A DNA stretch of 64,000 bases from Corynebacterium sp. NML98-0116 (lineage in GTDB: Bacteria > Actinomycetota > Actinomycetes > Mycobacteriales > Mycobacteriaceae): the NCBI RefSeq assembly GCF_001767255.1, contig NZ_CP017639.1, forward strand, positions 890,875-954,874. The letters are read 5' to 3'. Made by a program: the position numbers and the translations under genes. Below the pieces are notes generated by a model. It saw nothing but the letters and a program-made list of their open reading frames with translations, was not told where the DNA came from and made no database searches. Numbering within the stretch: the first letter of the stretch is position 1; each line of letters begins with the position of its first letter. Shown piece by piece: positions 36,236-44,854 of this stretch.

Positions 36236-37732
36236 ATGTCTGAGACGGGCAACATCCAGTACGTTGATGAGGTTGACGTACTGCATATCGGCGCCGGAAT
36301 TATGAGTGCCACGCTGGGAGCAATGATCCGGGAGCTTGAGCCGGAGTGGACTCAAGCAGTGTATGAGCGACTTGAGGGGCCAGCGCAAGAGTCCTCGTAC
36401 CCGCTCAACAACGCGGGTACCGGGCACTCTGCGCTGTGTGAGTTGAACTACACGCCTGAAAAGAATGGGCAGATTCAGATTACAAAGGCGCTCGCGATTA
36501 ATGAGAAGTTCCAGATCGCGCGCCAGTTCTGGTCCCATCAGATCGACAATGGCAAGTTGGGGGACCCAAGCGAGTTCATTCACCCAGTCCCACACGTTTC
36601 GTTCGCGCAGGGGCAGGACCAGATCGACTACCTGCGTCGCCGTTACGAGGCCTTGTCTGCGAACCACATGTTCCCGGGGATGCAGTTCTCGGCGGATGAA
36701 GACAAGTTTGCTGAGAAGCTTCCGCTGATGGCGAAGGGCCGCGACTTTGGTGCTGAGCCTGTTGCAATTTCCTGGATGGACGCGGGTACTGACATTAACT
36801 ACGGTGCGCTGACTCGCCAGTTTTTCGACGCCTCCGAGAAGGCTGGTACCCAGATCCACTACGGGCACGAAGTAGTGAATCTTAAGCGCGAGGGCAAGCT
36901 GTGGAATGTCACCGTCCGCAATGTCCACACAGGCGACAAGCATGTCGCGCGTGCCCGTTTCGTGTTCGTGGGTGCGGGTGGTTACGCGCTCGACTTGCTG
37001 CGTAAGGCAGGCGTGCCGGAGGTGCACGGTTACGCTGGGTTCCCGATTTCCGGCATGTGGCTGCGCACCAACAACCAGGAGCTGGTCGCACAGCACCAGG
37101 CGAAGGTGTACGGCAAGGCAAAGGTGGGCGCGCCCCCAATGTCCGTTCCTCACCTTGACCTCCGCGTTGTTGACGGCGAGCAGTCACTACTGTTTGGCCC
37201 GTACGGTGGTTGGAGCCCGAAGTTCTTGAAGAAGGGCTCGTACTTGGACCTGTTTAAGTCGATTCGTCCGGATAACATTCCGTCCTACCTTGGTGTCGCT
37301 GCGTCAAACATCGGCTTGGTGAAGTACCTGGTGGAGGAGGTCTTCCGCGATTTTGACGGCAAGATCGACGTGCTGCGTCAGTACTACCCGGAGGTAAACC
37401 CTGCCGACTGGGATGTGGCTGTCGCAGGCCAGCGTGTCCAGGTGATTAAGCCGGCACGTGCACCGAAGTTTGGTTCGCTCGAGTTCGGTACCGCACTGGT
37501 CAACGACCAGGATGGCACGATCGCAGGCATCCTGGGTGCATCGCCGGGTGCGTCGATTACCCCGGCAGCGATGATTGAGCTGCTGGAGCGTTGCTTCGGC
37601 GAGCGCATGGTCTCCTGGGGCGACAAGCTGCGCGAGATGTTCCCAACCTACGGCGTATCGCTGCGCGAGGACAAGACAGCGTACGAGAAGCAGTGGGAGT
37701 GGACGCAAAAGACGCTTGGTCTGCAGGCGTAG
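36236..37732 (+). CDS. mqo: Malate:quinone oxidoreductase
   Basis: Membrane-associated FAD enzyme that oxidises malate to oxaloacetate and feeds electrons to menaquinone, the main malate oxidation route in corynebacteria. The 498 residues match Mqo over their length: DVLHIGAGIMSATLG, YPLNNAGTGHSALCELNYTP, FVFVGAGGYALDLLRKAG, and the C-terminal GASPGASITPAAMIELLERCF. ATG 36236 is preferred to 36188 on family length and has AAGAGGGA upstream. A candidate -10 box is TATGGT (36155-36160). A strong terminator follows. Confidence 0.97.
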   Translation: MSETGNIQYVDEVDVLHIGAGIMSATLGAMIRELEPEWTQAVYERLEGPAQESSYPLNNAGTGHSALCELNYTPEKNGQIQITKALAINEKFQIARQFWSHQIDNGKLGDPSEFIHPVPHVSFAQGQDQIDYLRRRYEALSANHMFPGMQFSADEDKFAEKLPLMAKGRDFGAEPVAISWMDAGTDINYGALTRQFFDASEKAGTQIHYGHEVVNLKREGKLWNVTVRNVHTGDKHVARARFVFVGAGGYALDLLRKAGVPEVHGYAGFPISGMWLRTNNQELVAQHQAKVYGKAKVGAPPMSVPHLDLRVVDGEQSLLFGPYGGWSPKFLKKGSYLDLFKSIRPDNIPSYLGVAASNIGLVKYLVEEVFRDFDGKIDVLRQYYPEVNPADWDVAVAGQRVQVIKPARAPKFGSLEFGTALVNDQDGTIAGILGASPGASITPAAMIELLERCFGERMVSWGDKLREMFPTYGVSLREDKTAYEKQWEWTQKTLGLQA

Positions 37733-37751
37733 TAGCCGCTTGAAAGTATTG

Positions 37752-37792
37752 GCCACACAGCTTCCGGTTGTACCGGCGGCGTGTGGCTTTTT
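37752..37792 (+). terminator. Rho-independent terminator after mqo
   Basis: GCCACAC (37752-37758) pairs with GTGTGGC (37781-37787), with an inner CCGG/CCGG stem, then TTTTT. It touches the end of the convergent selO gene. Confidence 0.85.
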
Positions 37793-38999
37793 ACGTTCCG
37801 CAGAACGTCGTGAATGCGCCGTCAGGTTCCTTCTCGAGCATCCACGGCTCCCCGGCGTCCGGGTCGTATGGGTGGGTGACTGCCTGGAGCAAAGCGGTGA
37901 ACGGACTGTAGTCGCCAACGTGCTCGACCGCGTCGAGTGCGTCTTGTAGCGCGAAGTTTTTCGGCACATACAACGGACCTGGGCGTCCGTTGACGCCGTG
38001 TTTACGGTTGTAGGCGGCGAGGTCGTCGACACCTCCTAATGCATCGAGGCCTTCCGGTCCGAACCAGCGCTTGGTGGCGCCCTCCCAGCGCTCAGGGATA
38101 GTGGTAAGGATCTCGTTGGCCCGTGATTCCGGCATCAGCGGTAAGAGTGCTTCCGCAAGACGTACGAGGTTCCACACAATCACGTTTGGCTGGGCTCCGA
38201 AGCAGTAGCGCCCATGCCGATCGATGGATGAGAAGCATGAGTGCGGGTCAAACCCTTGGGTGAAAGCGCAGGGCCCGTAGTCGATGGTTTCGCCGCTGAG
38301 TGCGGTGTTGTCCGTGTTCATGACGCCGTGCACGAACCCGTATCTCATCCACTGCGCAACCAGTTCGAGCTGCTTGTCGACGACCACCTCCAGCAGCCTT
38401 TCCGCGGAATCGAATCCTGCGGCGTGCACGACGGCTTCCAAGAGCTCATGGGACTGGGTCGCGGCGTACTGCACCGAGCCAACGCGTAGGTGGGAGCGCG
38501 CGACGCGGACCACAATGCCCGCTGGAACGGGGCCACTGCTGCGCATGACTGTCTCACCAGTGCTGATAACGGCGAGGGCGCGTGTGGTCGGAACTCCGAT
38601 TGCGTGCATATGTTCCGAGACCAGGTACTCGCGCAGCATTGCGGTCAGTGGGCCTTGCCCGTCGGAGCCCGGGCGGGAGAAAGGGGTGCGCCCGCTTCCC
38701 TTGAGCTGGATCTCGTACCCGTTGCGGTCGCCGAGGAGGGTTGCGCGGCCGTCGCCAAGCAGGGGCACGAACGCGCCGAATTGGTGGCCTGCGTAGGCGG
38801 TTGCAACGCCGCCCGTCGCACCTGTCATCCAGGCGATGCCCTCATCGCTTCGGAGCCACTCCGTGTCGAGGTCGAGCTCGGACGCGACTGACTCGTTGAG
38901 GTAGCTCACCTGGGCGTTGGGGAAGTGCGTGGGCGCCACCGTGCCGACCATGCCTGGGAGTGTTTCCGCAAAGTGTTGGTGGAGCTCGGGGTAATGCAT
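37791..38999 (-). CDS. selO: SelO/YdiU family protein adenylyltransferase (UPF0061)
   Basis: Pseudokinase-fold enzyme that transfers AMP to protein Ser, Thr or Tyr; in studied species it acts on redox and metabolic proteins. The 402 residues show YAGHQFGAFVPLLGDGRATLLG, the LKGSGRTPFSRPGSDG nucleotide-binding loop and GFVHGVMNTDNTALSGETIDYGPCAF with the catalytic Asp residues. It is shorter than E. coli YdiU (about 480). The protein ends in Cys-Gly-Thr: the third-last residue is Cys where eukaryotic SelO has selenocysteine. It is predicted to be leaderless. Confidence 0.93.
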   Translation of the reverse strand: MHYPELHQHFAETLPGMVGTVAPTHFPNAQVSYLNESVASELDLDTEWLRSDEGIAWMTGATGGVATAYAGHQFGAFVPLLGDGRATLLGDRNGYEIQLKGSGRTPFSRPGSDGQGPLTAMLREYLVSEHMHAIGVPTTRALAVISTGETVMRSSGPVPAGIVVRVARSHLRVGSVQYAATQSHELLEAVVHAAGFDSAERLLEVVVDKQLELVAQWMRYGFVHGVMNTDNTALSGETIDYGPCAFTQGFDPHSCFSSIDRHGRYCFGAQPNVIVWNLVRLAEALLPLMPESRANEILTTIPERWEGATKRWFGPEGLDALGGVDDLAAYNRKHGVNGRPGPLYVPKNFALQDALDAVEHVGDYSPFTALLQAVTHPYDPDAGEPWMLEKEPDGAFTTFCGT

Positions 39000-39005
39000 G
39001 CCAAC

Positions 39006-39011
39006 AGCCTA
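39006..39011 (-). promoter_or_regulatory. -10 box of selO (leaderless)
   Basis: On the minus strand TAGGCT ends 6 nt before ATG 38999. It overlaps the plus-strand -10 at 39010-39015. Confidence 0.55.
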
Positions 39012-39015
39012 AACT
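39010..39015 (+). promoter_or_regulatory. -10 box for the small ORF and methyltransferase gene
   Basis: TAAACT, about 29 nt before ATG 39044; it shares 2 bp with the opposite selO -10 box. Confidence 0.45.
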
Positions 39016-39043
39016 GTCTGGGCAAGGAGCAAAAGGAGAGAAC

Positions 39044-39100
39044 ATGCAGCAGTACCTGGTGTTGACGCAGTGGGAGGTAAGTGGCCGTGCGCGCGCTTGA
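39044..39100 (+). CDS. Possible 18-codon leader ORF overlapping the methyltransferase start
   Basis: ATG 39044 has a consensus AAGGAGAG 4-8 nt upstream, the strongest ribosome binding site in this area, and encodes 18 residues (MQQYLVLTQWEVSGRARA) before TGA 39098-39100. The ORF overlaps the GTG start of the methyltransferase at 39081 in another frame. It could be a leader peptide that couples translation, or the true N-terminus of the downstream protein split by a frameshift. No function is known. Confidence 0.4.
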   Translation: MQQYLVLTQWEVSGRARA

Positions 39101-40055
39101 CCGGCTGATCTGGGAGCAGGCGAGTGAACTCGAGGGGTTCGAGTCAGCCGACATGCTCATCGTGTGCAACGACCCGACCGGGGCGCTTGTGCGTGCCGGA
39201 GTGGAAAGCGGGAAGCGCGTCATCGTCGCGGACACGGACTACTCCCGCTGCCAGCAAGCAGCAGCGTTGGGCGCAGCGGTCGTCGGTGATCAGCGCCTCG
39301 ATGAGTACCTGGCGGGGTTGTCCGGTTCGTGCGTTGCGTTGGGAGAGATGCCGAAGTCGCTCGCGCGCCTTGACTACCTCGCGCGCAGTATCGCGGGTGC
39401 AGGGTTTACGCAGGCGGACGTCGTGTTGGGGGCGAACAACAAGCACCTGAGCCGCACCATGAATAGTGTGCTGGCGCAGTCCTTCGTTGAGGTGCACGCC
39501 ACGCGGGGGAGAGGTAAATTCCGCTGCCTCGCGGCGCGTGGCCCAAAGCCTGTGTCCTACACGCTGGTAGAAGAAAACGGGTTCGTTGCCATCGGAGGCG
39601 TCTTCGCGGGGGCGCGGGCGGACTACGGCGGGCAGCTGCTGCGGTCGTGTCTTCCGGACGCCCCCGGCGCGCTATTGGACCTCGGTTGCGGCAATGGGGC
39701 TGTTTCAAAGGGGCTTGAGGGGGAGGTGTGTGCCACGGATGCTGATGCGGACGCGGTGCTTTCCGCCCGCGCGATCGGTATTGACGCGACCTGGGATGAT
39801 GCCGGAAGCAAGTTTGCCGACGCCTCCTTCGACACCGTGGCGCTCAACCCTCCATTTCACGCGGGCACGACCGTGGACACGACGCTGGTGGAGCATCTGC
39901 TGAACGCATCGCATCGCCTGTTGAAACCGGGCGGTCAGCTCTTCATAGTGTTCAACTCGCACCTGCCGTACCGTGCCCAGGTCGCGAAGCGTTTTGCACA
40001 GGTGGAGCAGGTGGCGAGGAACTCGAAGTTTACGGTGCTGACAGCTCGTCGATAA
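39081..40055 (+). CDS. RsmC/RlmG-type class I methyltransferase
   Basis: The 324 residues have a degenerate N-terminal methyltransferase-like domain (DRLIWEQASELEGF, LARLDYLARSIAGAG) and a catalytic C-terminal domain with motif I LLDLGCGNGAVSKGL, an acidic motif II (ATDADADA) and NPPFHAG, the NPPF signature of N2-guanine rRNA methyltransferases. This two-domain plan is that of RsmC (16S G1207) and RlmG (23S G1835); I cannot separate them. GTG 39081 has GGGAGG 4 nt upstream. The 3' end overlaps the convergent thermonuclease gene by 26 bp. Confidence 0.88.
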   Translation: MAVRALDRLIWEQASELEGFESADMLIVCNDPTGALVRAGVESGKRVIVADTDYSRCQQAAALGAAVVGDQRLDEYLAGLSGSCVALGEMPKSLARLDYLARSIAGAGFTQADVVLGANNKHLSRTMNSVLAQSFVEVHATRGRGKFRCLAARGPKPVSYTLVEENGFVAIGGVFAGARADYGGQLLRSCLPDAPGALLDLGCGNGAVSKGLEGEVCATDADADAVLSARAIGIDATWDDAGSKFADASFDTVALNPPFHAGTTVDTTLVEHLLNASHRLLKPGGQLFIVFNSHLPYRAQVAKRFAQVEQVARNSKFTVLTARR

Positions 40056-40719
40056 GGCGTTGCTGTTCGTCGAGGTACTCCATGGCGGGCTCGCGGAACG
40101 TGAAGTTTCGCGTGCGCTTCACGCTGTCGCGCAGTGCGTCGACGTAGTGCTGGCAGCGGCCGGCAAGCCCGCGGTCACCGGGGGAGCGCTCGAGCTCCTC
40201 GATGCCGGTGGTGAGCATCTCGAAGGTGACCTGTTGCGTGGGTTCGGTAAACCAGCACTCAGGCCCAAGACCGTAGATGCCGAGGGAATCGCGCACCGCA
40301 GGTGCGGCCTCTGCCTCGAGGCGCTGCGTGAACTTCGTGTTCGGCGCGTACTCGACGACGCGGGCAAGCCCCTCGGACACCATCACGGCGTTGACGAATT
40401 GGCCGTCGCGAAACACTCCGGCAAGTGTGCGCCCGTAGCGGTCGGTGCGCTCCTGGTCGTATTCGAGGCGTACGCCCGTGCCTTCGGGGAGGAGCTCCTC
40501 GAGACGCCGGGTTGCGTCGTCAGCTAAGCACTCGCCACGCTCCGGAGTGTCAATCCCGAGCAGGCGAACGCGCTCTTGCCCAGCGGGGCCGTCGACAACG
40601 ATTGTGTCGCCATCGACGACGCTCGCTACGCGTACTTCCGGGGCATCGACTTGCTGCCAGACCCAGCTGCCGACAGCGAGCAGCACAATGGCGGCGAGGA
40701 GCCCAAACACCTTTTTCAT
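40030..40719 (-). CDS. Membrane-anchored/secreted thermonuclease family protein
   Basis: Staphylococcal-nuclease-like domain. The 229 residues begin with a hydrophobic N-terminal helix (VFGLLAAIVLLAVGSWVW), then the SNase fold: VVDGDTIVV, RLLGIDTPERGEC with catalytic Arg and Asp, and DRYGRTLAGVF. The calcium/catalytic residues D..D..R pattern is kept. A further helical C-terminal part (about 165-229) lies beyond the SNase domain. It overlaps the DUF1648 gene start by 4 bp and the convergent methyltransferase gene by 26 bp. Confidence 0.88.
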   Translation of the reverse strand: MKKVFGLLAAIVLLAVGSWVWQQVDAPEVRVASVVDGDTIVVDGPAGQERVRLLGIDTPERGECLADDATRRLEELLPEGTGVRLEYDQERTDRYGRTLAGVFRDGQFVNAVMVSEGLARVVEYAPNTKFTQRLEAEAAPAVRDSLGIYGLGPECWFTEPTQQVTFEMLTTGIEELERSPGDRGLAGRCQHYVDALRDSVKRTRNFTFREPAMEYLDEQQRLIDELSAP

Positions 40720-41441
40720 AGCATGGCCACCAGCACCGTGAAGAGCGTGTACACCACGACAGCGGCCAGCATCCGTACCAAGTACCGTTTGCCCAGCTGC
40801 TGCCCACGGTTGATGATGAGGCGAGTCGGCCGGGACGGAACTGAAATTGCGGCCATCGGATCGCTCGGGGCGTTGTAGACGCCTAAGAAGAATTCGTCAT
40901 CAGCTCGGGCAATCTCCTCCGCATCGGGCTCGACCTTCTTCGAGGACGTCAGCCGCACCATCAGCACGAGACTGCCGACGACAACCAGGATGGTGAACGC
41001 CACCCAAACAGCGGGGGCCAACCACTGTATGTGAGCAAATGCTGGCAGGCGCGTTGTCACGTCGCTGACGAGAAACGCGACAGCAACCGCTACCGCGAAC
41101 CACCCCAAGAAGCGCCACGTCAGGTGCACAACCTGTTCTACCCGCTGCGCAACACTCACCGAGTACGGTACGGAGGGACTCCCAGGGACCGGCTGTGGCT
41201 GTGCAAGTCCACGTGGAGGAAGGCACGCCAACATTAGCAGGGCAGTTCCTGCTGAATACAGCGGCATCATCAGCACGTGCAGTGGCGTCTTCGGCTCCCA
41301 ACTATCCGCCTGGCCCGACGCGTCAAAATGCGTCGCAACAGGGTCAGGAATACTGTCCCAGTACAGCAGCAACAGCGCCACGTGCGCTAGCAGCACAATG
41401 GCGGCAACACCCCACGGTTTCCAGTTCACCGGCGCACCCAT
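40716..41441 (-). CDS. DUF1648-domain membrane protein
   Basis: 241 residues with at least four hydrophobic segments (near 10-30, 52-70, 110-128, 142-165, and a last one near 220-240). The N-terminal YWDSIPDPVATHFDASGQADSW matches DUF1648, a domain of SdpI-like immunity and other membrane proteins. The C-terminal part is cytoplasmic with acidic EPDAEEIARADDEFFLGVY. Function unknown. It lies between yaaA (adjacent, no gap) and the thermonuclease gene (4-bp overlap), so yaaA-DUF1648-nuclease is one transcription unit. Confidence 0.82.
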   Translation of the reverse strand: MGAPVNWKPWGVAAIVLLAHVALLLLYWDSIPDPVATHFDASGQADSWEPKTPLHVLMMPLYSAGTALLMLACLPPRGLAQPQPVPGSPSVPYSVSVAQRVEQVVHLTWRFLGWFAVAVAVAFLVSDVTTRLPAFAHIQWLAPAVWVAFTILVVVGSLVLMVRLTSSKKVEPDAEEIARADDEFFLGVYNAPSDPMAAISVPSRPTRLIINRGQQLGKRYLVRMLAAVVVYTLFTVLVAML

Positions 41442-42164
41442 CTACGTCCCTTCCACCACAAGCGTCAGCACCAAACCATTCACCTCGACAGCATAGCCCG
41501 CGGCCTCGGCAACCTCGGCGATTTCACTTATCGACGCCACCTCCGGCCCACACGCCAATGCCCTGGCCAACAGCCCCTTGTAATGCTTATTGAAGTGACT
41601 GACCACCTTGCGCGACCCATCCGGGGCAACGGACTCCACCCGGACCGTCACCGCACCATCGACAGGCCCCAGCTTCTCGTACGCGCCAGAGCGCATATCC
41701 ACCACGAACGGCTCCAGCGAAAGCGCCTCCGAAATCGCTGACCCCCAGCGAGCCCGCATCGTCGGCAGCGACCCATCCGCAGCCGGAACCTTGGACGAGG
41801 CAGAGACCCGGTAGCGCGGAATCATGTCATCAGCACGCACAACACCGAACAGTGCCGAGCCAACCGCCAAACGGCGAATCGCAGCATCCGGCAACGTCTC
41901 AGGATCAAGCGCGTCATACAACACCCCCGTATAGCGATAAATCGCAGGCATCACCGGACCAGTGCGCAGCGACTGATTCTCCACCGCCTCCTCCCGCTTC
42001 GTTTTCGGAATTTTTAGCAGCGCCATCATCTCGTCCACGTCCATTGCGGAGAGGTCGTCGAAAAGCGAAGCGCGCACCGAATCAAGGGTAGGGAAGGAGA
42101 CAGACATGGCGTCGCGCTCGCCGCCGGGTGCCTTCGTCTCGGAAGGAGGGAGCAGGATCAACAT
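41442..42164 (-). CDS. yaaA: Peroxide stress protein YaaA (UPF0246)
   Basis: DNA-binding protein that limits free iron damage during peroxide stress in E. coli. The 240 residues match YaaA/UPF0246: [15 protein letters not shown] at the N-terminus, [33 protein letters not shown] and the C-terminal [16 protein letters not shown] 42164 is chosen because a TTG at 42173 would need the -10 box to be coding and the family starts with MLI. It is divergent from proS, 30 bp apart, with closely spaced -10 boxes. Confidence 0.92.
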   Translation of the reverse strand: MLILLPPSETKAPGGERDAMSVSFPTLDSVRASLFDDLSAMDVDEMMALLKIPKTKREEAVENQSLRTGPVMPAIYRYTGVLYDALDPETLPDAAIRRLAVGSALFGVVRADDMIPRYRVSASSKVPAADGSLPTMRARWGSAISEALSLEPFVVDMRSGAYEKLGPVDGAVTVRVESVAPDGSRKVVSHFNKHYKGLLARALACGPEVASISEIAEVAEAAGYAVEVNGLVLTLVVEGT

Positions 42165-42171
42165 GCAACTC

Positions 42172-42177
42172 ACCCTA
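42172..42177 (-). promoter_or_regulatory. -10 box of yaaA (leaderless)
   Basis: On the minus strand TAGGGT ends 7 nt before ATG 42164; 4 bp from the opposite proS -10 box. Confidence 0.6.
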
Positions 42178-42181
42178 GCGC

Positions 42182-42187
42182 TAAGAT
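42182..42187 (+). promoter_or_regulatory. -10 box of proS (leaderless)
   Basis: TAAGAT ends 7 nt before ATG 42195. An 8-bp palindrome TAGCGCTA (42176-42183) spans the two -10 boxes. Confidence 0.6.
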
Positions 42188-42194
42188 ATGCCCC

Positions 42195-43976
42195 ATGATT
42201 ACACGCCTGTCAGAGCTCTTCCTGCGCACGCTGCGCGAAGACCCAGCCGATGCCGAAGTCCCAAGCCACAAACTGCTCGTCCGAGCAGGCTACGTCCGCC
42301 GCGCCGCGCCGGGCGTCTACAACTGGCTCCCACTCGGGCTTCGTACCCTGCGCAAGATTGAAGGCATCGTCCGTGAAGAAATGGATGCTATGGGCGCACA
42401 AGAGCTGTTGTTCCCGGCACTTCTGCCACGCGAACCATACGAGCTGACCAACCGCTGGACCGAATACGGCGACGACCTGTTCCGCCTCAAAGACCGCAAG
42501 GGCGCCGACATGCTGCTCGGCCCAACCCACGAAGAGATGTTCACCGCGGCAGTCAAGGACATGTACTCCTCCTACAAGGACTTCCCGGTCACCCTCTACC
42601 AAATCCAGACCAAGTACCGCGACGAAGCACGCCCCCGTGCCGGCATCTTGCGCGGCCGCGAGTTCGTGATGAAGGACTCCTACTCCTTCGACATGTCGGA
42701 CGAAGGCTTGGACAACTCGTACGCCAAGCATCGCGAGACCTACCAGCGCATCTTTAACCGCGTTGGCATCCGCTACGAGATCTGCAAGGCAACCTCCGGA
42801 GCGATGGGTGGCTCCGCATCCGAGGAGTTCCTTGCGTACTCCGAGAACGGTGAGGACACCTTTGCTGTGTCGACCGCGGGAGATTACGCCGCCAATGTTG
42901 AGGCAGTGACCACGGTTGCACCTGAACCACGCCCGATTGAAGGGCTGCCGGAGGCCGTCGAGCACGACACCCCAGCTTCCGAGACCATCGCGGCACTCAT
43001 GGAGTGGGCACAGGAAGCAGGAGTGCTTATCGACGGCCGCCCTGCCGAAGCCTCCGACACCCTGAAGTGCATGATGATCAAGGTCGACGACCCACGCGTG
43101 CTCGACGACAACGGTAAGCCGGTCGGCCCGCAGCTCGTCGGCGTTGTGATCCCGGGCGATCGCGAGCTCGACGAAAAGCGCCTGGAAGCTTCCCTGGAAC
43201 CAGCCACGTTTGAGCTGGCCAGCGACGAGGACTTCGCAAAGAGCGACTTCCTGGTGAAGGGCTACGTCGGGCCACGCGCACTGCAAGCCAACGGTGTACG
43301 CGTCCTCGCGGACCCGCGCGTGGTGGAAGGTTCCGCGTGGATCACCGGTGCAGACGCCCCGCAGAAGCACGTCGTCGGCCTCGTTGCTGGCCGCGACTTC
43401 ACCGTTGACGGGTTTATCGAAGCCGCCGAGATCAAGGAAGGCGACCCCTCACCGTCCGGCAACGGCACTGTGAAGCTCGCCCGTGGCATCGAACTGGGCC
43501 ATATCTTCCAGCTTGGTCGCAAGTACACCGAAGCGATGGACGTGCAGATCCTGGACGAAAACGGCAAGCGTGCTGTCCCTACCATGGGTTCCTACGGTAT
43601 CGGCATCTCCCGCATGATGGCCGTCGTTGCCGAGCAGAAGCACGACGAAAAGGGGCTTGTGTGGCCAGCTGCAGTCGCGCCGTACCAGGTGCACGTCGCC
43701 GTTGCGAACAAGGACAAGGCAGCCATGGAAGCCGGCGACGCACTCGTGCAGGAACTCAGCGACAAGGGCATTGAGGTTCTTTACGACGACCGCCCAAAGG
43801 TGTCCCCGGGCGTCAAGTTCAAGGATGCCGAGCTGCTCGGCATGCCGTTCGTTGTGATCCTCGGTCGCTCGTTCGCCGACGGCATCGTTGAGCTTCGCAT
43901 CCGCGGCGGCGAGACCCTTGAGGTCCCAGCTGGTGAGGTTGTGGCGAAGCTGCAGCAGCTCATCGCCGAAAGCTAA
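42195..43976 (+). CDS. proS: Prolyl-tRNA synthetase
   Basis: Charges tRNA-Pro. The 593 residues are of the bacterial type with an editing domain: class II motif 2 ([29 protein letters not shown]), the YbaK-like insertion (about 240-390, with [10 protein letters not shown] and FVLV-like GLVAGRDF), motif 3 ([14 protein letters not shown]) and the anticodon-binding C-terminal domain. Predicted leaderless. Followed by a bidirectional terminator shared with the convergent lipoprotein gene. Confidence 0.97.
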   Translation: MITRLSELFLRTLREDPADAEVPSHKLLVRAGYVRRAAPGVYNWLPLGLRTLRKIEGIVREEMDAMGAQELLFPALLPREPYELTNRWTEYGDDLFRLKDRKGADMLLGPTHEEMFTAAVKDMYSSYKDFPVTLYQIQTKYRDEARPRAGILRGREFVMKDSYSFDMSDEGLDNSYAKHRETYQRIFNRVGIRYEICKATSGAMGGSASEEFLAYSENGEDTFAVSTAGDYAANVEAVTTVAPEPRPIEGLPEAVEHDTPASETIAALMEWAQEAGVLIDGRPAEASDTLKCMMIKVDDPRVLDDNGKPVGPQLVGVVIPGDRELDEKRLEASLEPATFELASDEDFAKSDFLVKGYVGPRALQANGVRVLADPRVVEGSAWITGADAPQKHVVGLVAGRDFTVDGFIEAAEIKEGDPSPSGNGTVKLARGIELGHIFQLGRKYTEAMDVQILDENGKRAVPTMGSYGIGISRMMAVVAEQKHDEKGLVWPAAVAPYQVHVAVANKDKAAMEAGDALVQELSDKGIEVLYDDRPKVSPGVKFKDAELLGMPFVVILGRSFADGIVELRIRGGETLEVPAGEVVAKLQQLIAES

Positions 43977-43993
43977 TTCGGCAGTAGCAAGGA

Positions 43994-44040
43994 GCCTTAT
44001 GCTTGCTGCGCGTGCGCGGCAAGCATAAGGCTTTGTTGTT
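43994..44040. terminator. Terminator after proS
   Basis: GCCTTATGCTTGC (43994-44006) pairs with 44019-44031 (13 bp perfect), then TTTGTTGTTT. The stem overlaps the last codons of the convergent gene (stop at 43997-43999). Confidence 0.85.
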
Positions 44041-44812
44041 TCCACTCGGAAGAGCTGGCTTGGGATACGGTTCCCCTCCAGGTATTGGTGAGCTGGGCGG
44101 AGAGGGCGTCGACAAGCGCTTCGGCATCTGCTGCATCATTGAGCGCATCATCGTGGGCGAGTTGATACCCAGCTGCTGCGACTGGAATCGAGTCAGCGTC
44201 GCGCAGTGCGGTGCGCAGGAACGCGACGCGCTCATCGGAGGCGTCCTCCAACGTGGCGATACGCGCGTGCAGCGGCGCATCCGCATACGCCTTTGCCAGC
44301 CCCAGCCCATAGAGGAACTCGTACTCTGTTTTGAGCGCCGCACTGGCAAGCTCGATATCGCCCTTGTTTTGCAGTGCGGCGACGTCCTCAGCGTCGAGTT
44401 CGGGGCCGATTGCCGCGATGATGTCGACGGCCTGCGCCGCAACTAAGTCTCGCGACTGCGCTGGAACCTTCTCCAAAGAAGCTGTCACGGACTGCTCGAC
44501 GAACTCTTGCAGAGCTGCATCGTCGCTGACACCCACGGCTTCACCAGGACCGGTGGAAAACTCGCAGCTGCGCGGCAACTCCGCGTCAATGTTGCCGCAG
44601 AGTCGCGCAACCTCTCCAAAAAGCTCATCCGCCTGCTTGCCACGAAGCTCAGCGAGTGCTGGATCCGAAAGACTGCGCGCATCCGCAGTCGCCTGTTGCG
44701 CAAGGCCAAGCACTGCTTTGTCGGGGCGGGGCCCAACAACACCGAGAAGGTCGCACGACGAAAGCGTCAGCGACAACGGCACCGCAAGAACAGCAACCAG
44801 CAATTTTTTCAC
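43997..44812 (-). CDS. Lipoprotein with ferritin-like DUF4439-type domain
   Basis: 271 residues: signal peptide with lipobox LSSC (Cys at about 20), an Ala-rich helical middle, and from about residue 140 a four-helix pattern with YEFLYGLGLAKAY and repeated Ala/Asp helices (RIATLEDASDERVAFLRTAL) that resembles the ferritin-like DUF4439 family of actinobacteria. I am confident of the lipoprotein nature and less of the domain name. GTG 44812 is chosen since a -10 hexamer lies 7 nt upstream. It is divergent from rimP. Confidence 0.75.
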   Translation of the reverse strand: MKKLLVAVLAVPLSLTLSSCDLLGVVGPRPDKAVLGLAQQATADARSLSDPALAELRGKQADELFGEVARLCGNIDAELPRSCEFSTGPGEAVGVSDDAALQEFVEQSVTASLEKVPAQSRDLVAAQAVDIIAAIGPELDAEDVAALQNKGDIELASAALKTEYEFLYGLGLAKAYADAPLHARIATLEDASDERVAFLRTALRDADSIPVAAAGYQLAHDDALNDAADAEALVDALSAQLTNTWRGTVSQASSSEWKQQSLMLAAHAQQA

Positions 44813-44819
44813 GGGGAAA

Positions 44820-44825
44820 ACGCTA
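44820..44825 (-). promoter_or_regulatory. -10 box of the DUF4439-type lipoprotein gene (leaderless)
   Basis: On the minus strand TAGCGT ends 7 nt before GTG 44812. Confidence 0.5.
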
Positions 44826-44842
44826 GCACGTTTGCGTCACGC

Positions 44843-44848
44843 TATGGT
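44843..44848 (+). promoter_or_regulatory. -10 box of rimP (leaderless)
   Basis: TATGGT ends 6 nt before ATG 44855. This promoter would drive the rimP-nusA-ylxR-infB operon. Confidence 0.55.
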
Positions 44849-44854
44849 GGGCAC

